DNA of 29,648 nucleotides from Opitutia bacterium UBA957 (GCA_002293065.1 DBCN01000118.1:21133-50780); one strand, 5' to 3'. Positions 15,648 to 24,057 are shown, counted from the first letter of the stretch. Translations and numbers: made by a program. The notes: generated from the sequence alone by a model not told the origin.

Positions 15648-16706
15648 TCAGAGCTCGCAGCCTTGCTGGGTCTCGCGCGTCGGCCGCGCGATGAGTCCGC
15701 GGTGCGGCTCTTCCGGGTAACGCTCCGTGGCGCGGGCTCCGAGGAGGTGCGCATCACAACACTTCAGTAGGTCCGACATCGTTTCGGTCCGGCGCATCTC
15801 GTGCAGGAAGCGTCCTTCGGTATCCACGGCGAGGCCGATGAAGTTGAGGAATTTCTTGAGGCGCCCCGCTTGGCGGTCGACGGCCATCGCCTGATCGCAG
15901 CATTCCTCGGCGATTTCCTGGATATACTGCCGAACGTCCCCGAGCGTGGGCGCGAAGGGGGTCCGGCCTTGCTGCCCGGCGCGCCATTGCTGGAAGACCC
16001 AAGGGTTCCGGATGGCGTGGCGGCCCATCATCATGCCCCAGGCGCCCGTTTCGGCGAGGAGCCGCTGGGCCTTGGCGGCACTCGTCACGTCGCCGTTGGC
16101 GATGACGGGGCAGGGGACGGACTTCACCGCGTGCGCGATTGCGGCGTAGTCGACCTCGGACCAATAAAGCCCTTTGACCGTGCGGCCGTGCACCGTGAGC
16201 AGGTCGACTTGGTGCTTCGCCACGAGCGCGAGGATCGCGTCGAAGTGACGTTGGTCCTCGAAGCCGATCCGCATCTTCACCGTGAAGCGACCGGGCGTTT
16301 CGGCGCGCATGGCGCCGAGAAGTTCGTCGATTTTCGCGGGGTCGCGGAGGAGTCCGCCGCCGACGTTCTTCCGATACACTTTCGGGGCCGGGCAGCCCAT
16401 GTTCAGGTCGATGCCCGCGATCGGGTATTTCTGCAGCAGCTTGATCGTCCGCACCATGTGCGGCGTATCTTCGCCGATGAGCTGGGCGAAGACCGGACGC
16501 CCGGTGCCGTGGTTCAACAACGAGTCGACGATGTGCTTTTCCGGCGTCGACGATTCGTGCACGCGGAAATACTCGGTCACGAACCAATCGGGGCCTTCGC
16601 GCCGACCGATGACGCGCATGAAACCCGTCGTGGTGACGTCCTGCATCGGCGCCAGCACCGAGGGACGGGTGCCGTCGATCAGCGGGGCGGGGAGGGGGGT
16701 GCTCAC
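15648..16706 (-). CDS. dus: tRNA-dihydrouridine synthase
   Basis: Dus enzymes are FMN-dependent and reduce uridine to dihydrouridine in the tRNA D-loop. The 352-aa product has the TIM-barrel motifs in order: LAPMQDVTTTGFMR, FAQLIGEDT, IDLNMGCPAPKVYRKNVGGG with catalytic Cys105, VKMRIGF, TVHGRTVKGLY, VIANGDVTS, and GMMMGRHAIRNPWVF, followed by the helical tRNA-binding domain. The start is GTG at 16706, overlapping the stop of the upstream gene in a GTGA sequence, so translation is coupled. It resembles DusB-like enzymes, but the uridine position modified cannot be predicted safely. Confidence 0.93.
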   Translation of the reverse strand: MSTPLPAPLIDGTRPSVLAPMQDVTTTGFMRVIGRREGPDWFVTEYFRVHESSTPEKHIVDSLLNHGTGRPVFAQLIGEDTPHMVRTIKLLQKYPIAGIDLNMGCPAPKVYRKNVGGGLLRDPAKIDELLGAMRAETPGRFTVKMRIGFEDQRHFDAILALVAKHQVDLLTVHGRTVKGLYWSEVDYAAIAHAVKSVPCPVIANGDVTSAAKAQRLLAETGAWGMMMGRHAIRNPWVFQQWRAGQQGRTPFAPTLGDVRQYIQEIAEECCDQAMAVDRQAGRLKKFLNFIGLAVDTEGRFLHEMRRTETMSDLLKCCDAHLLGARATERYPEEPHRGLIARPTRETQQGCEL

Positions 16707-17146
16707 GCCTGCTTCCGGAGGCGGGCGAGCGTCTCCGTCATGTCTTCGCAGGCTTCGATCACTTGGCGGCTGAGGAAGACAGGGCGCTTGGCTTTCACGG
16801 CAAGCACCAGGGCGTCGCTGGGCCGGGCATCGACTTCCGCGACCTTGCGGGCGACCGGGCCCTCTTGGCTCAGGACGATGCGGGCGAAGAAGACGCCGTC
16901 TTTGACCTCCAGAATGACGACATGCCCGACGACGGCGTCCAGGCCCAGCAGCAGGTGCAGCATGAGGTCGTGCGATTGCGGACGCTCGGCCACCTTGCCG
17001 GCCAAGGCCGCTAGGAGGGCTTCGCCGACGGAGGCGTCGACCTGGATGACGATGGTCTTGCGCTCGGTGACCAAGAAAACGGCCGTTCCTCCCTTGGTCG
17101 GAATGACCTCGAGGTGCTGGACGGGCAGCACGGGCAGGTTGCTCAT
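16703..17146 (-). CDS. Bifunctional nuclease (BFN/DUF151) domain protein
   Basis: The 147-aa product is a single BFN/DUF151 domain. Typical features are VFLVTERKTIVIQVDASVGE near the start, the SHDLMLHLLLGLDAVVGHVV helix, FFARIVL, and the DARPSDALVLAVKAKRPVFLS motif that defines the family. Plant and bacterial members have been reported as nucleases, but the biochemical role in bacteria is poorly established. ATG 17146 (MSNLPVLPVQHLEV) is preferred over an upstream ATG at 17182. It overlaps dus by 4 nt, suggesting a common unit connected to RNA metabolism. Confidence 0.87.
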   Translation of the reverse strand: MSNLPVLPVQHLEVIPTKGGTAVFLVTERKTIVIQVDASVGEALLAALAGKVAERPQSHDLMLHLLLGLDAVVGHVVILEVKDGVFFARIVLSQEGPVARKVAEVDARPSDALVLAVKAKRPVFLSRQVIEACEDMTETLARLRKQA

Positions 17147-17270
17147 GACGGAAGCATTTGGGGCATCCCTTAAGCTTCGCAAGCCTGACTACCCGATTAC
17201 GGCGGAAAGCCGTCGCATATTCCCGCCAAGCAACCTTGAAATTCACGCCTTTTGGGGCACCTTCAAATCC

Positions 17271-19376
17271 GTGCACCCCTTTCTCAAAGACGACTTCCTC
17301 TTCAACTGGAGCGAACTCCAGCCGGCGACGATCGAGCCGGACATTCGCGAGGCCCTGCGCCGCGCCCGCGTCAACGTCGATGGCTTCAAGAAACTTTCCG
17401 GCCCCGGCCTCACTTATGACAACGTCCTGCTGGGCTTCGAGAACGCCACGCGCGAACTCGGTCGCGGCTGGGGCTTGGTCACGCACCTCGACGCGGTCCT
17501 GAATTCGCCCGCTCTCCGTACCGCCTACAATGCCCTCCTTCCCGAGGTGACGGCGTTCTACACGTCGCTCACGCTCGACGCCGAGATTTGGGCCGTGTTC
17601 AAGGCTTACGCCGCCACCGCTGAGGCGCAGGCGTTGACGGGCGTGCGCCGTCGTTTCCTGCAGGAGTCGATGGCCGACTTCGAGGAAAATGGCGCCGACC
17701 TGCCGGCCGCGCAGAAGCAGCGCCTCGCCGAGCTCAACGCGCTCCTCGCCGCGAAGACGCAGAAGTATTCCGAGAACGTCCTCGATTCGACGAACGATTG
17801 GGAGCACTTCGTCACCGACGAAGCGAGCCTCGCGGGCCTTCCGGCCAGCGCCCTGGCTGCCGCCAAGCAGTCCGCCACGGGGAAGGGCCGCCCGGAAGCC
17901 TGGCGCATCACGTTGCAGCAACCTTCCATCTTCCCGGTGCTGCAGTATGCGCAGGACGACGACCTCCGTCGTCTCTGCTGGGAAGCCCTGACGCAGGTCG
18001 GCCATAAGGACAAATGGGACAACACCTCGTTGGTGTCCGAAATCCTCGCCCTGCGCGACGAGAAGGCCCGCCTCCTCGGCAAGGCGCACTTCGCCGATTT
18101 CACCACGGCGCGTCGCATGGCGCGGCATGGCGCGACCGCGCTGGCGTTCATCGAAGACATGGCCAAGCGCATCCGCCCGAAGTTCGAGGCCGAGATGTCC
18201 GAACTCGAGGCCTACCGCGCGAAGATGGCCGGCGACGCCGTGCGCGTGCTGCATCCGTGGGAGTTCGGCTACTACTCCGAACAGATGCGCCGCGAGCTGC
18301 ATGGCTTCGATGACGAAGCCCTGCGCCCTTGGTTCCCCGTCGATGGCGTCATCGCCGGGATGTTCAAGCTGTTCGGTGGACTGTTCGGCATCCAGGTCGT
18401 CGGCCGCGATACCGTCTATGTCGATGCGGCCGCCGGGACGCGGCAGGTCATTCGGGCCGCCGCGCCCCGCGTGGAGGGCGATCCCGTCTCCGTGTGGCAC
18501 CCTGAAGTCCGCTTCTACGAAGTCCGCGACGGCGACCGCCACCTCGGCTCCTTCTACACCGATTGGTTCCCCCGCGAGTCCAAGCGCGGCGGCGCCTGGA
18601 TGAACTTCCTCCGCACCGGTGGCCCGCGCCGCGATGGTTCCTTCGCTCCGCACCTCGGCTTGATGTGCGGCAACTTCACGCCGCCGGTCGGCGACAAGCA
18701 GGCCCTCCTGACGCACGACGAAGTCACCACCGTCTTCCACGAGTTCGGCCACCTGCTGCACCACGTCCTTTCCGAGGTCGAAGTCGAATCCCTCTCCGGC
18801 GTGCGCGTCGCCTGGGACTTCGTCGAGCTCCCTTCGCAGATCCTCGAGAACTGGTGCTGGGAGGAGGAGTCCCTCGCGCTCTTCGCCCGCCACCACGAGA
18901 CCGACGCGACCCTGCCAAGCGAGCTCCTCGCCAAGCTCGAAGCCGCCGCGAACTTCCGCGCCGCCTCCACCTGCATGCGGCAGCTCTGTTTCTCGAAACT
19001 CGACCTCGACCTGCACATCCGCGCGCAAGAGCTCAAGGACGCCGACCTCGATCAGCACTGGAACGACGACCTCGGTCCTTGGCAGACCCGGACGACCCGG
19101 CGCCTCCCGTCCATGGCCCGGCGCTTCAACCACCTCTTCTCGGATGCCACGGGCTATGCGGCCGGGTATTATTCCTATAAATGGGCGGAAGCCCTGGAGG
19201 CCGATGCCTTCACCCGGTTCCTCAAGGAGGGCGTCCTCAATCCCAAGGTAGGGCGCGAATTACGGGCGAAAATCCTCGCCAAGGGCAATTCCGAGCCGGC
19301 CGAGGCGGTTTTCCGCGATTTCATGGGTCGTGACCTCGATTCCGAGGCCGTCTTGGTCCGAGACGGCCTTGCCTGA
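17271..19376 (+). CDS. prlC: M3-family zinc oligopeptidase (oligopeptidase A-like)
   Basis: This cytoplasmic thimet-type metallopeptidase degrades short peptides such as cleaved signal peptides. The 701-aa product is slightly longer than E. coli PrlC. The active site is intact: H490-E-F-G-H494 (TTVFHEFGHLLHHVL) with third zinc ligand Glu519 in WDFVELPSQILENW, and the substrate-side region GYAAGYYSYKWAEALEADAF near the C-terminus. The start is probably GTG at 17271 (MHPFLKDDFLFNW); no in-frame ATG lies between the upstream divergent gene and the domain. The 124 nt upstream, shared with the BFN gene, show no clear promoter. A terminator follows at 19436-19459. Confidence 0.94.
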   Translation: MHPFLKDDFLFNWSELQPATIEPDIREALRRARVNVDGFKKLSGPGLTYDNVLLGFENATRELGRGWGLVTHLDAVLNSPALRTAYNALLPEVTAFYTSLTLDAEIWAVFKAYAATAEAQALTGVRRRFLQESMADFEENGADLPAAQKQRLAELNALLAAKTQKYSENVLDSTNDWEHFVTDEASLAGLPASALAAAKQSATGKGRPEAWRITLQQPSIFPVLQYAQDDDLRRLCWEALTQVGHKDKWDNTSLVSEILALRDEKARLLGKAHFADFTTARRMARHGATALAFIEDMAKRIRPKFEAEMSELEAYRAKMAGDAVRVLHPWEFGYYSEQMRRELHGFDDEALRPWFPVDGVIAGMFKLFGGLFGIQVVGRDTVYVDAAAGTRQVIRAAAPRVEGDPVSVWHPEVRFYEVRDGDRHLGSFYTDWFPRESKRGGAWMNFLRTGGPRRDGSFAPHLGLMCGNFTPPVGDKQALLTHDEVTTVFHEFGHLLHHVLSEVEVESLSGVRVAWDFVELPSQILENWCWEEESLALFARHHETDATLPSELLAKLEAAANFRAASTCMRQLCFSKLDLDLHIRAQELKDADLDQHWNDDLGPWQTRTTRRLPSMARRFNHLFSDATGYAAGYYSYKWAEALEADAFTRFLKEGVLNPKVGRELRAKILAKGNSEPAEAVFRDFMGRDLDSEAVLVRDGLA

Positions 19377-19407
19377 GGCCCTCTCTGGGTGACGGAAGCG
19401 TAAAAAT

Positions 19408-19422
19408 GCCCACTAAATGGGC
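19408..19422 (+). other. Short hairpin downstream of prlC
   Basis: GCCCA (19408-19412) pairs with TGGGC (19418-19422) around a CTAAA loop. It stands alone 14 nt before the stronger terminator hairpin and has no T-run, so it may simply protect the mRNA 3' end or belong to the typA promoter region. Confidence 0.3.
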
Positions 19423-19435
19423 TCGGACGCCTTAT

Positions 19436-19459
19436 TCCCCTTGCACCGAGGGGGTTTTT
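19436..19459 (+). terminator. Intrinsic terminator of prlC
   Basis: CCCCT (19437-19441) pairs with AGGGG (19449-19453), extended by a T-G pair, with a 7-nt loop and an immediate TTTTT run at 19455-19459. It lies about 60 nt after the prlC stop and 22 nt before typA, so typA is expected to have a promoter inside or just after it. Confidence 0.65.
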
Positions 19460-19481
19460 CCTATGCGTAAGGCCTTTACAG

Positions 19482-21383
19482 ATGAATCTCCGTAACATCG
19501 CAGTCATTGCCCACGTCGACCATGGCAAGACCACCCTCACCGACCGCCTGCTCTACCAGTCCGGCATGTTCCGCGCCGAGGACCTCGACAAGCTCGCGGG
19601 TGGCCAGCACGGCCTCATCATGGACTCGGGTGACCTCGAGCGTGAACGCGGCATCACCATCACCGCGAAGAATTGCGCCATCAAGTGGACCGACCCGCGC
19701 GACAAGAAGGAATACAAGATCAACCTGATCGACACCCCGGGCCACGCGGACTTCGGCGGCGAAGTCGAACGCGTGCTCAACATGGCCGACGGTTGCCTCC
19801 TCGTCGTCGACTCCTTCGAAGGCCCGATGCCGCAGACGCGCTTCGTGCTCTCCAAGGCGCTCGCCCTCGGCCTGAAGCCCATCGTCGTCATCAACAAGAT
19901 CGACAAGCCTTCCGCCCGCCCCGATGCCGTCGTCGACGAAGTCTTCGACTTGCTCGTCGCCCTCGACGCTCCGGAATCCGCCCTCGACTTCCCGATCGTC
20001 TACGCTTCCGGCCGCGAAGGCTGGGGCACCCTCGACCGCGCCAAGACCGTGGAAGGTCAGCGTCCGAAGGACCTGATGGACCTTTTCTACACCATCGTCG
20101 ACAAGATCCCCGAGCCCTACGCCGAAGGCTCGTCCCGCGGTGCCGCCGCCGGTTTCAAGTCCCGCGCCGAGGCCCTCGCGAACCCGCTCCAGATCATGGT
20201 GACCGCCATGCTTTACTCCGACTACGTCGGTCGTATCGCCGTCGGTCGCGTGACCGCCGGCAAGATCGCCCCGGGCATGCCCGTCATGATGGTCACCCGC
20301 AATGGTGAGCAGTTCAAGCAGCGCGTCCTGGAAGTCGAAGTCTTCGAAGCCCTCGGCCGCGTGAAGTCCCAGGAAGTTTCCGCCGGCGACATCTGCGCCG
20401 TCATCGGCCTCGACCACGTCGAAATCGGGGCGACCATCACGGACATCGAGAACCCCCGTCCGATGCCTCCCGTCAGCGTCGACGAACCCACCGTGACCAT
20501 GGCCTTCCGCGTCAATGATTCGCCGTTCGCGGGTCGCGACGGCAAGTTCGTCACCGGCCGTCAGGTCGGCGAGCGCCTCATCAAGGAACTGGAAAAGAAC
20601 GTCGCCCTCCGCGTCGACCGCGAAGCGGGTGCCGATGCCTGGAAGGTATCGGGCCGTGGCCTCATGCACTTGGGCGTCCTCATCGAAACGATGCGTCGCG
20701 AAGGCTTCGAACTCTCCGTGGGCAAGCCGGAAGTCATCATGAAGACCATCGATGGCGTCCTCTGCGAGCCCGTCGAAACCTTGGCGGTCGACTGCCCCGA
20801 GGCCTCCCAGAGCGACGTGATGTCCCTCGTCCTCGGTCGTCGGGGCGAACTCCGCTCGATGGATGCCAAGGCCGGCACCAGCGGCTGGATCCACATGGAA
20901 TTCAAGGTGCCCTCCCGCGCCCTCTTCGGTCTCCGCACCCTGATGCTCACCACCACCCGTGGCGAAGCCGTCATGTACCACAACCTGCTCGGTTATGAGC
21001 CGGTCCGTGGCGAAGCCCCCCGTCGCGCCGCCGGCGTGATGATCGGTGGGGAAGGTGGCGCCGTCACCGCTTACTCCTTGGACCGTCTGTACGACCGCGG
21101 CGACTTCTTCGTGAAGCCGGCCGACGAGATCTACATGGGCCAGGTCGTGGGCGAGCATTGCAAGGACAACGACCTCGAGATCAACCTCGTCATCAACAAG
21201 AAGCTCTCCAACGTGCGCGCTTCCGGTTCCGACGACGCGGCCAAGATCAAGCCGATGCGCCAGATGTCCCTCGAAGCTTGCCTCGAGTACATCGAGTCCG
21301 ACGAGCTCGTGGAAATCACGCCGAACTTCATCCGCATGCGCAAGCGCTGGCTGACGGAGAACGAGCGCAAGCGGAACTCGTAA
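19482..21383 (+). CDS. typA: Translational GTPase TypA/BipA
   Basis: TypA/BipA is an EF-G-like GTPase that binds the 70S ribosome and supports 50S assembly and stress adaptation. The 633-aa product begins with MNLRNIAVIA and P-loop HVDHGKTTL, followed by the switch region (LERERGITITAKNCAI), DTPGHADFGGEVERVL and NKIDKPSARP. EF-G-like domains II, III and V follow, then the BipA-specific C-terminal domain (LRTLMLTTTRGEAVMYH; KPMRQMSLEACLEYIESDEL). It is somewhat longer than the usual 605-615 aa. There is no Shine-Dalgarno sequence. Its transcript probably ends in the hairpin at 21423-21446, inside the 3' end of convergent tsaE. Confidence 0.96.
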   Translation: MNLRNIAVIAHVDHGKTTLTDRLLYQSGMFRAEDLDKLAGGQHGLIMDSGDLERERGITITAKNCAIKWTDPRDKKEYKINLIDTPGHADFGGEVERVLNMADGCLLVVDSFEGPMPQTRFVLSKALALGLKPIVVINKIDKPSARPDAVVDEVFDLLVALDAPESALDFPIVYASGREGWGTLDRAKTVEGQRPKDLMDLFYTIVDKIPEPYAEGSSRGAAAGFKSRAEALANPLQIMVTAMLYSDYVGRIAVGRVTAGKIAPGMPVMMVTRNGEQFKQRVLEVEVFEALGRVKSQEVSAGDICAVIGLDHVEIGATITDIENPRPMPPVSVDEPTVTMAFRVNDSPFAGRDGKFVTGRQVGERLIKELEKNVALRVDREAGADAWKVSGRGLMHLGVLIETMRREGFELSVGKPEVIMKTIDGVLCEPVETLAVDCPEASQSDVMSLVLGRRGELRSMDAKAGTSGWIHMEFKVPSRALFGLRTLMLTTTRGEAVMYHNLLGYEPVRGEAPRRAAGVMIGGEGGAVTAYSLDRLYDRGDFFVKPADEIYMGQVVGEHCKDNDLEINLVINKKLSNVRASGSDDAAKIKPMRQMSLEACLEYIESDELVEITPNFIRMRKRWLTENERKRNS

Positions 21384-21392
21384 GCCGTCGGG

Positions 21393-21842
21393 TCAGCCCG
21401 GCAGCGTCAGGTCGTAACGATGGCCTCCATCCGCAAGGATGGAGGCTTTCAGTTTCCAGAGCCCGCGGGGGAGGTGGGTGGCCACGCGTTCGGGCCATTC
21501 CACCAGCACATTCCATGGCGACCGGGCCACGTCCCAGATCATGAGGTCATCCAGACCGGCGCCCGCCTGCAGGCGGTAGGCGTCGACATGGAAGACCTGC
21601 CGGCGACCCTCGTGGACGTTGAGCAAGGCGAAGGAAGGGCTGGTGATGTCGCCGGTGACGCCTAGGCCGCGCACCAGGCCGCGGACGAAGGTCGTCTTGC
21701 CTGTCCCGAGGTCGCCTTCGAGGGTGAGCACCGTGTCGGGGGGCAAGAGGGCGGCAAACGCCTCGGCGGCCCGTTCGGTCTCTTCGCCCGAGCGGGTGAT
21801 GAAGCCGGCGGTCCAGGACGCGAGGTCGGCAGGAGAGCCCAT
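21393..21842 (-). CDS. tsaE: tRNA threonylcarbamoyladenosine biosynthesis ATPase
   Basis: TsaE is the small ATPase that regenerates the TsaBD complex during t6A modification of ANN-decoding tRNAs. The 149-aa product is the usual length. It has the P-loop GDLGTGKTT at residues 43-51, TSPSFALLNVHEG, HVDAYRL, and the C-terminal VLVEWPERV motif. ATG 21842 (MGSPADLASW) gives a normal N-terminus. It is convergent with typA, with 9 nt between stops, and lies downstream of the GH109-like gene, from which a strong terminator separates it; its promoter should therefore lie in 21843-21904. Confidence 0.93.
   Translation of the reverse strand: MGSPADLASWTAGFITRSGEETERAAEAFAALLPPDTVLTLEGDLGTGKTTFVRGLVRGLGVTGDITSPSFALLNVHEGRRQVFHVDAYRLQAGAGLDDLMIWDVARSPWNVLVEWPERVATHLPRGLWKLKASILADGGHRYDLTLPG
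21423..21450 (+). terminator. Probable typA terminator inside the tsaE coding end
   Basis: GCCTCCATCC (21423-21432) and GGATGGAGGC (21437-21446) form a perfect 10-bp stem closed by a GCAA tetraloop (GNRA type), followed by TTTCAGTTT on the plus strand. It lies 39 nt after the typA stop. On the minus strand the same bases encode Lys-Ala-Ser-Ile-Leu-Ala-Asp-Gly-Gly-His near the TsaE C-terminus, and no T-run follows in that direction. Confidence 0.6.
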
Positions 21843-21904
21843 GCCGCAGTCTTTGCCGCCGTGGGTGGGCAGGCAAGACCGCTTACGCCAAGAGCTTCCT
21901 CGCG

Positions 21905-21934
21905 AAACAAAAGACCCGGCCGCTTGGCCGGGTC
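21905..21934 (-). terminator. Intrinsic terminator of the GH109-like gene
   Basis: GACCCGGCC (21913-21921) and GGCCGGGTC (21926-21934) form a perfect 9-bp GC-rich stem with a 4-nt loop. On the minus strand it is followed by TTTTGTTT (21912-21905). It starts 23 nt after the stop of the GH109-like gene and isolates it from tsaE. Confidence 0.85.
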
Positions 21935-21957
21935 TGGAGCGGAGTGCTGGGTCTCGC

Positions 21958-23409
21958 TTAGGAGACGATACCGAGGGGCTTGATGGTCTTCCAGCCGCCG
22001 CGGGTGAAGTCGGGGCACTGGATCGGCATCGAGCCATCCTTCACGGAGCGGACGGAGATCTCGAGGATCGCGGACCAATCGGCCGCATCGTAGACGGTCA
22101 TGTCCGGGGTGATGCCTTGGCGCAGGCAATCGAGCATGCGGTAGTTCATCACGTGGTCCATGCCGCCGTGGCCCCCGACCTTCTTCGCGGATTCCCCGAC
22201 CTTCTTGATGAGCGGGTGGGCGTTGGCCTTCATGAAGGCCGCGAGCTTTTCATCCTGGAGCCAACTGTGGGAGTTGAGCTTCATGCCCTTGACGGAAGGG
22301 TGCGGGTTGGCGGCGTCGACGGCGAGCCGGCCCGGGTAACCGAAGAAGGTCGCTTCCGTGCCGCAGAGCGCGTTGATGCGGGAGTAGGGGCGCGGGCTGA
22401 CCACGTCGTGCTGGATCATGATGGTCCGGCCCAGCTGCGTCTTGATGATCGACGTGTTCATGTCGCCGCAGACGTACTTCTCGTCCTTGTGCTTGCCCTT
22501 GTTCGGGTTCTTGGCGTCGCGGAATTTGGTGAGGTTGTACTCGGGCGAGGAGACCGAGACCACGAACTTGAACGCGTCGCCGCGGCCGATGTTCATGTAC
22601 TGCGCCACCGGGCCGAGGCCGTGGGTGGGGTAGAGGTTGCCATCCATGAACGTGTGGTAGTTGCGGCGCCAGCCGCCTTCGCTGCCGAGTTGCCAGAGGA
22701 CGTTCTGCGAAAGGTCGTGGATGTAGGCGCACTCGGCATGCTTGAGTTCGCCGAAGAAGCCTTGGCGGGCCATGTTGAGCACGAAGAGTTCTTCGTCGCC
22801 ATAGCAGCAGTTCTCGATGATCGCGCAATGGCGCTGCGTCTTCTCGGAGGTATCGACCAGCTTCCAGCATTCGTCGACGGAGACGGCGGCGGAGACTTCG
22901 ATGTAGGCGTGCTTGCCGCATTCCATGGACTTGACGGCCATCGGCACGTGCCACTCCCAGGGGGTGGAGATGTAGACGACGTCGATGTCGTCGCGGGCCA
23001 CCATCTGTTCCCAGGAGTCTTCGTTCTCCATGTAGATGGCGGGTTCCTTGCCGGTCGCGGCCTTGACCTTGGCGGCGGCGCTCTTCGCGCGGTTCTGGTT
23101 GATGTCGCAGACGGCGACGACTTCGGCGAAGTCGATGTTCAGCGCGGAGTTCAGGTGGGTGGAGCCGCGGGAGAGGCCGATGAATGCGCAGCGGACCTTC
23201 TGCAGCGGCTTGGTCTGGAGATCCCACACCGGCTTGTTCCCGGCCGGGCGCGGACGGGTCACGCCAATTTCATCGGGCCCCTGGAGCTTCAGATTCTTGG
23301 GGTCCGGTGCCGCCTCGGCGGTTGGAATCGCACCAAGGCCAAAGCTCAGGCCGGCGAGGGCGCCGAGCTTCAGGAATTCACGTCGGTTGTTGCTTTCGGG
23401 AGTATTCAT
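21958..23409 (-). CDS. Tat-exported Gfo/Idh/MocA protein, GH109 (alpha-N-acetylgalactosaminidase)-like
   Basis: GH109 enzymes are NAD-dependent glycosidases built on a Gfo/Idh/MocA fold; characterised members release alpha-GalNAc. This 483-aa protein has a twin-arginine signal (N-R9-R10-EFLKLGALAGL) with an A-rich cleavage region, then the Rossmann start VRCAFIGLSRG at about 72-82. It contains the motifs I recall for GH109: STPWEWHVPMAVK (WEWH 151-154), EVSAAVSVDECWKLV, ENCCYGDEELFVLNMARQG, FFGELKHAECAYIHDL, GNLYPTHGLGP, GHGGMDHVMNYR and CPDFTRGGWK. Tat export fits a cofactor loaded before secretion. Activity on GalNAc is inferred; the fallback is a generic exported oxidoreductase. ATG 23409 places the Arg pair correctly. 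It is bounded by a strong terminator downstream. Confidence 0.85.
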   Translation of the reverse strand: MNTPESNNRREFLKLGALAGLSFGLGAIPTAEAAPDPKNLKLQGPDEIGVTRPRPAGNKPVWDLQTKPLQKVRCAFIGLSRGSTHLNSALNIDFAEVVAVCDINQNRAKSAAAKVKAATGKEPAIYMENEDSWEQMVARDDIDVVYISTPWEWHVPMAVKSMECGKHAYIEVSAAVSVDECWKLVDTSEKTQRHCAIIENCCYGDEELFVLNMARQGFFGELKHAECAYIHDLSQNVLWQLGSEGGWRRNYHTFMDGNLYPTHGLGPVAQYMNIGRGDAFKFVVSVSSPEYNLTKFRDAKNPNKGKHKDEKYVCGDMNTSIIKTQLGRTIMIQHDVVSPRPYSRINALCGTEATFFGYPGRLAVDAANPHPSVKGMKLNSHSWLQDEKLAAFMKANAHPLIKKVGESAKKVGGHGGMDHVMNYRMLDCLRQGITPDMTVYDAADWSAILEISVRSVKDGSMPIQCPDFTRGGWKTIKPLGIVS

Positions 23410-23410
23410 G

Positions 23411-23456
23411 GGGGTGCATTTAAGACACCCCAAACCGCTGTCTGTTGCAACGGTTT
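23411..23456 (-). promoter_or_regulatory. Two tandem inverted repeats in the leader of the GH109-like gene
   Basis: GGGGTG/CACCCC (23411-23416 and 23426-23431) lies immediately before the start codon, and AAACCG/CGGTTT (23432-23437 and 23451-23456) lies directly upstream. Inside the second is the 8-bp palindrome GTTGCAAC (23444-23451). The first could form an RNA hairpin beside the ATG; the second resembles operators of LacI-type regulators in style. No -10/-35 pair is convincing. Confidence 0.4.
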
Positions 23457-23472
23457 TGCGGAGGAAGCTTGG

Positions 23473-24051
23473 CTAGTTCCAGTTTATGAAGCCTTGTGCC
23501 CATTTAATTCCGAACACCGCCAGATTACGCACGGCATGTCCCGTAAAACAAGGGATGAGCGAACGGTCCGGATTCAGCGGATTGAACCGCGCCAAGTAGA
23601 GCCAAATGGAGGTCAGGAAGGAAAAGATCGCGCTGATGCGACCTTGGGTGCTTTGGAGATCGAAGCCATGGATGGCGCTGAAAACGAGGGAGCCGACGAG
23701 GATGAGCGCGAGGAGTTTGCGCCCACCAAAATAACTCGGGGCGGTGAAGCCGCGGAAGACGGCTTCTTCGATGACCGACGCGCCGAGCATCGCGAGCAGG
23801 AAGGTGGGAGCGATTTTCGACTGTTGGCTGGTCACGCCAAAGCGGTGTTCGACCGCGGTTTCGGCGATGGTGATCAGAATCATCACCGCGGCGATGAGCA
23901 GCGAGGCCTGCCAGGGGGCGCTCGAGGTGCCGGGCCAAAAGCTTTCGGGGCCGTTCGTCCGTCGGCGCTTGAGGTACTCGTAAGTCCACGCCCCGAGCAG
24001 GCCGAGCCCGAGAAGGAAGTAGAGCAGGGCTTCGAGGGTTTGGGTCGTCAT
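23473..24051 (-). CDS. CPBP-family intramembrane glutamic protease
   Basis: CPBP (CAAX protease/bacteriocin-processing) proteins cleave substrates within the membrane. The 192-aa product has several hydrophobic helices and the three family motifs: E95-E96-xxx-R100 (VIEEAVFRGF), the His128 motif (VFSAIHGF), and H172-xxx-N176 (GHAVRNLAVF). All catalytic residues are present. Its substrate is unknown. It lies 6 nt after the cutA stop in a cutA-CPBP unit, and 63 nt before the GH109-like start, so readthrough into that gene is possible. Confidence 0.9.
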   Translation of the reverse strand: MTTQTLEALLYFLLGLGLLGAWTYEYLKRRRTNGPESFWPGTSSAPWQASLLIAAVMILITIAETAVEHRFGVTSQQSKIAPTFLLAMLGASVIEEAVFRGFTAPSYFGGRKLLALILVGSLVFSAIHGFDLQSTQGRISAIFSFLTSIWLYLARFNPLNPDRSLIPCFTGHAVRNLAVFGIKWAQGFINWN

Positions 24052-24057
24052 GAGGGT

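Noticed and set aside
16707..19133. Long minus-strand open frame opposite the M3 peptidase, continuous with dus
   Set aside because: The coding motifs of the peptidase are on the plus strand, and dus has a clear GTG start at 16706 overlapping the upstream stop.
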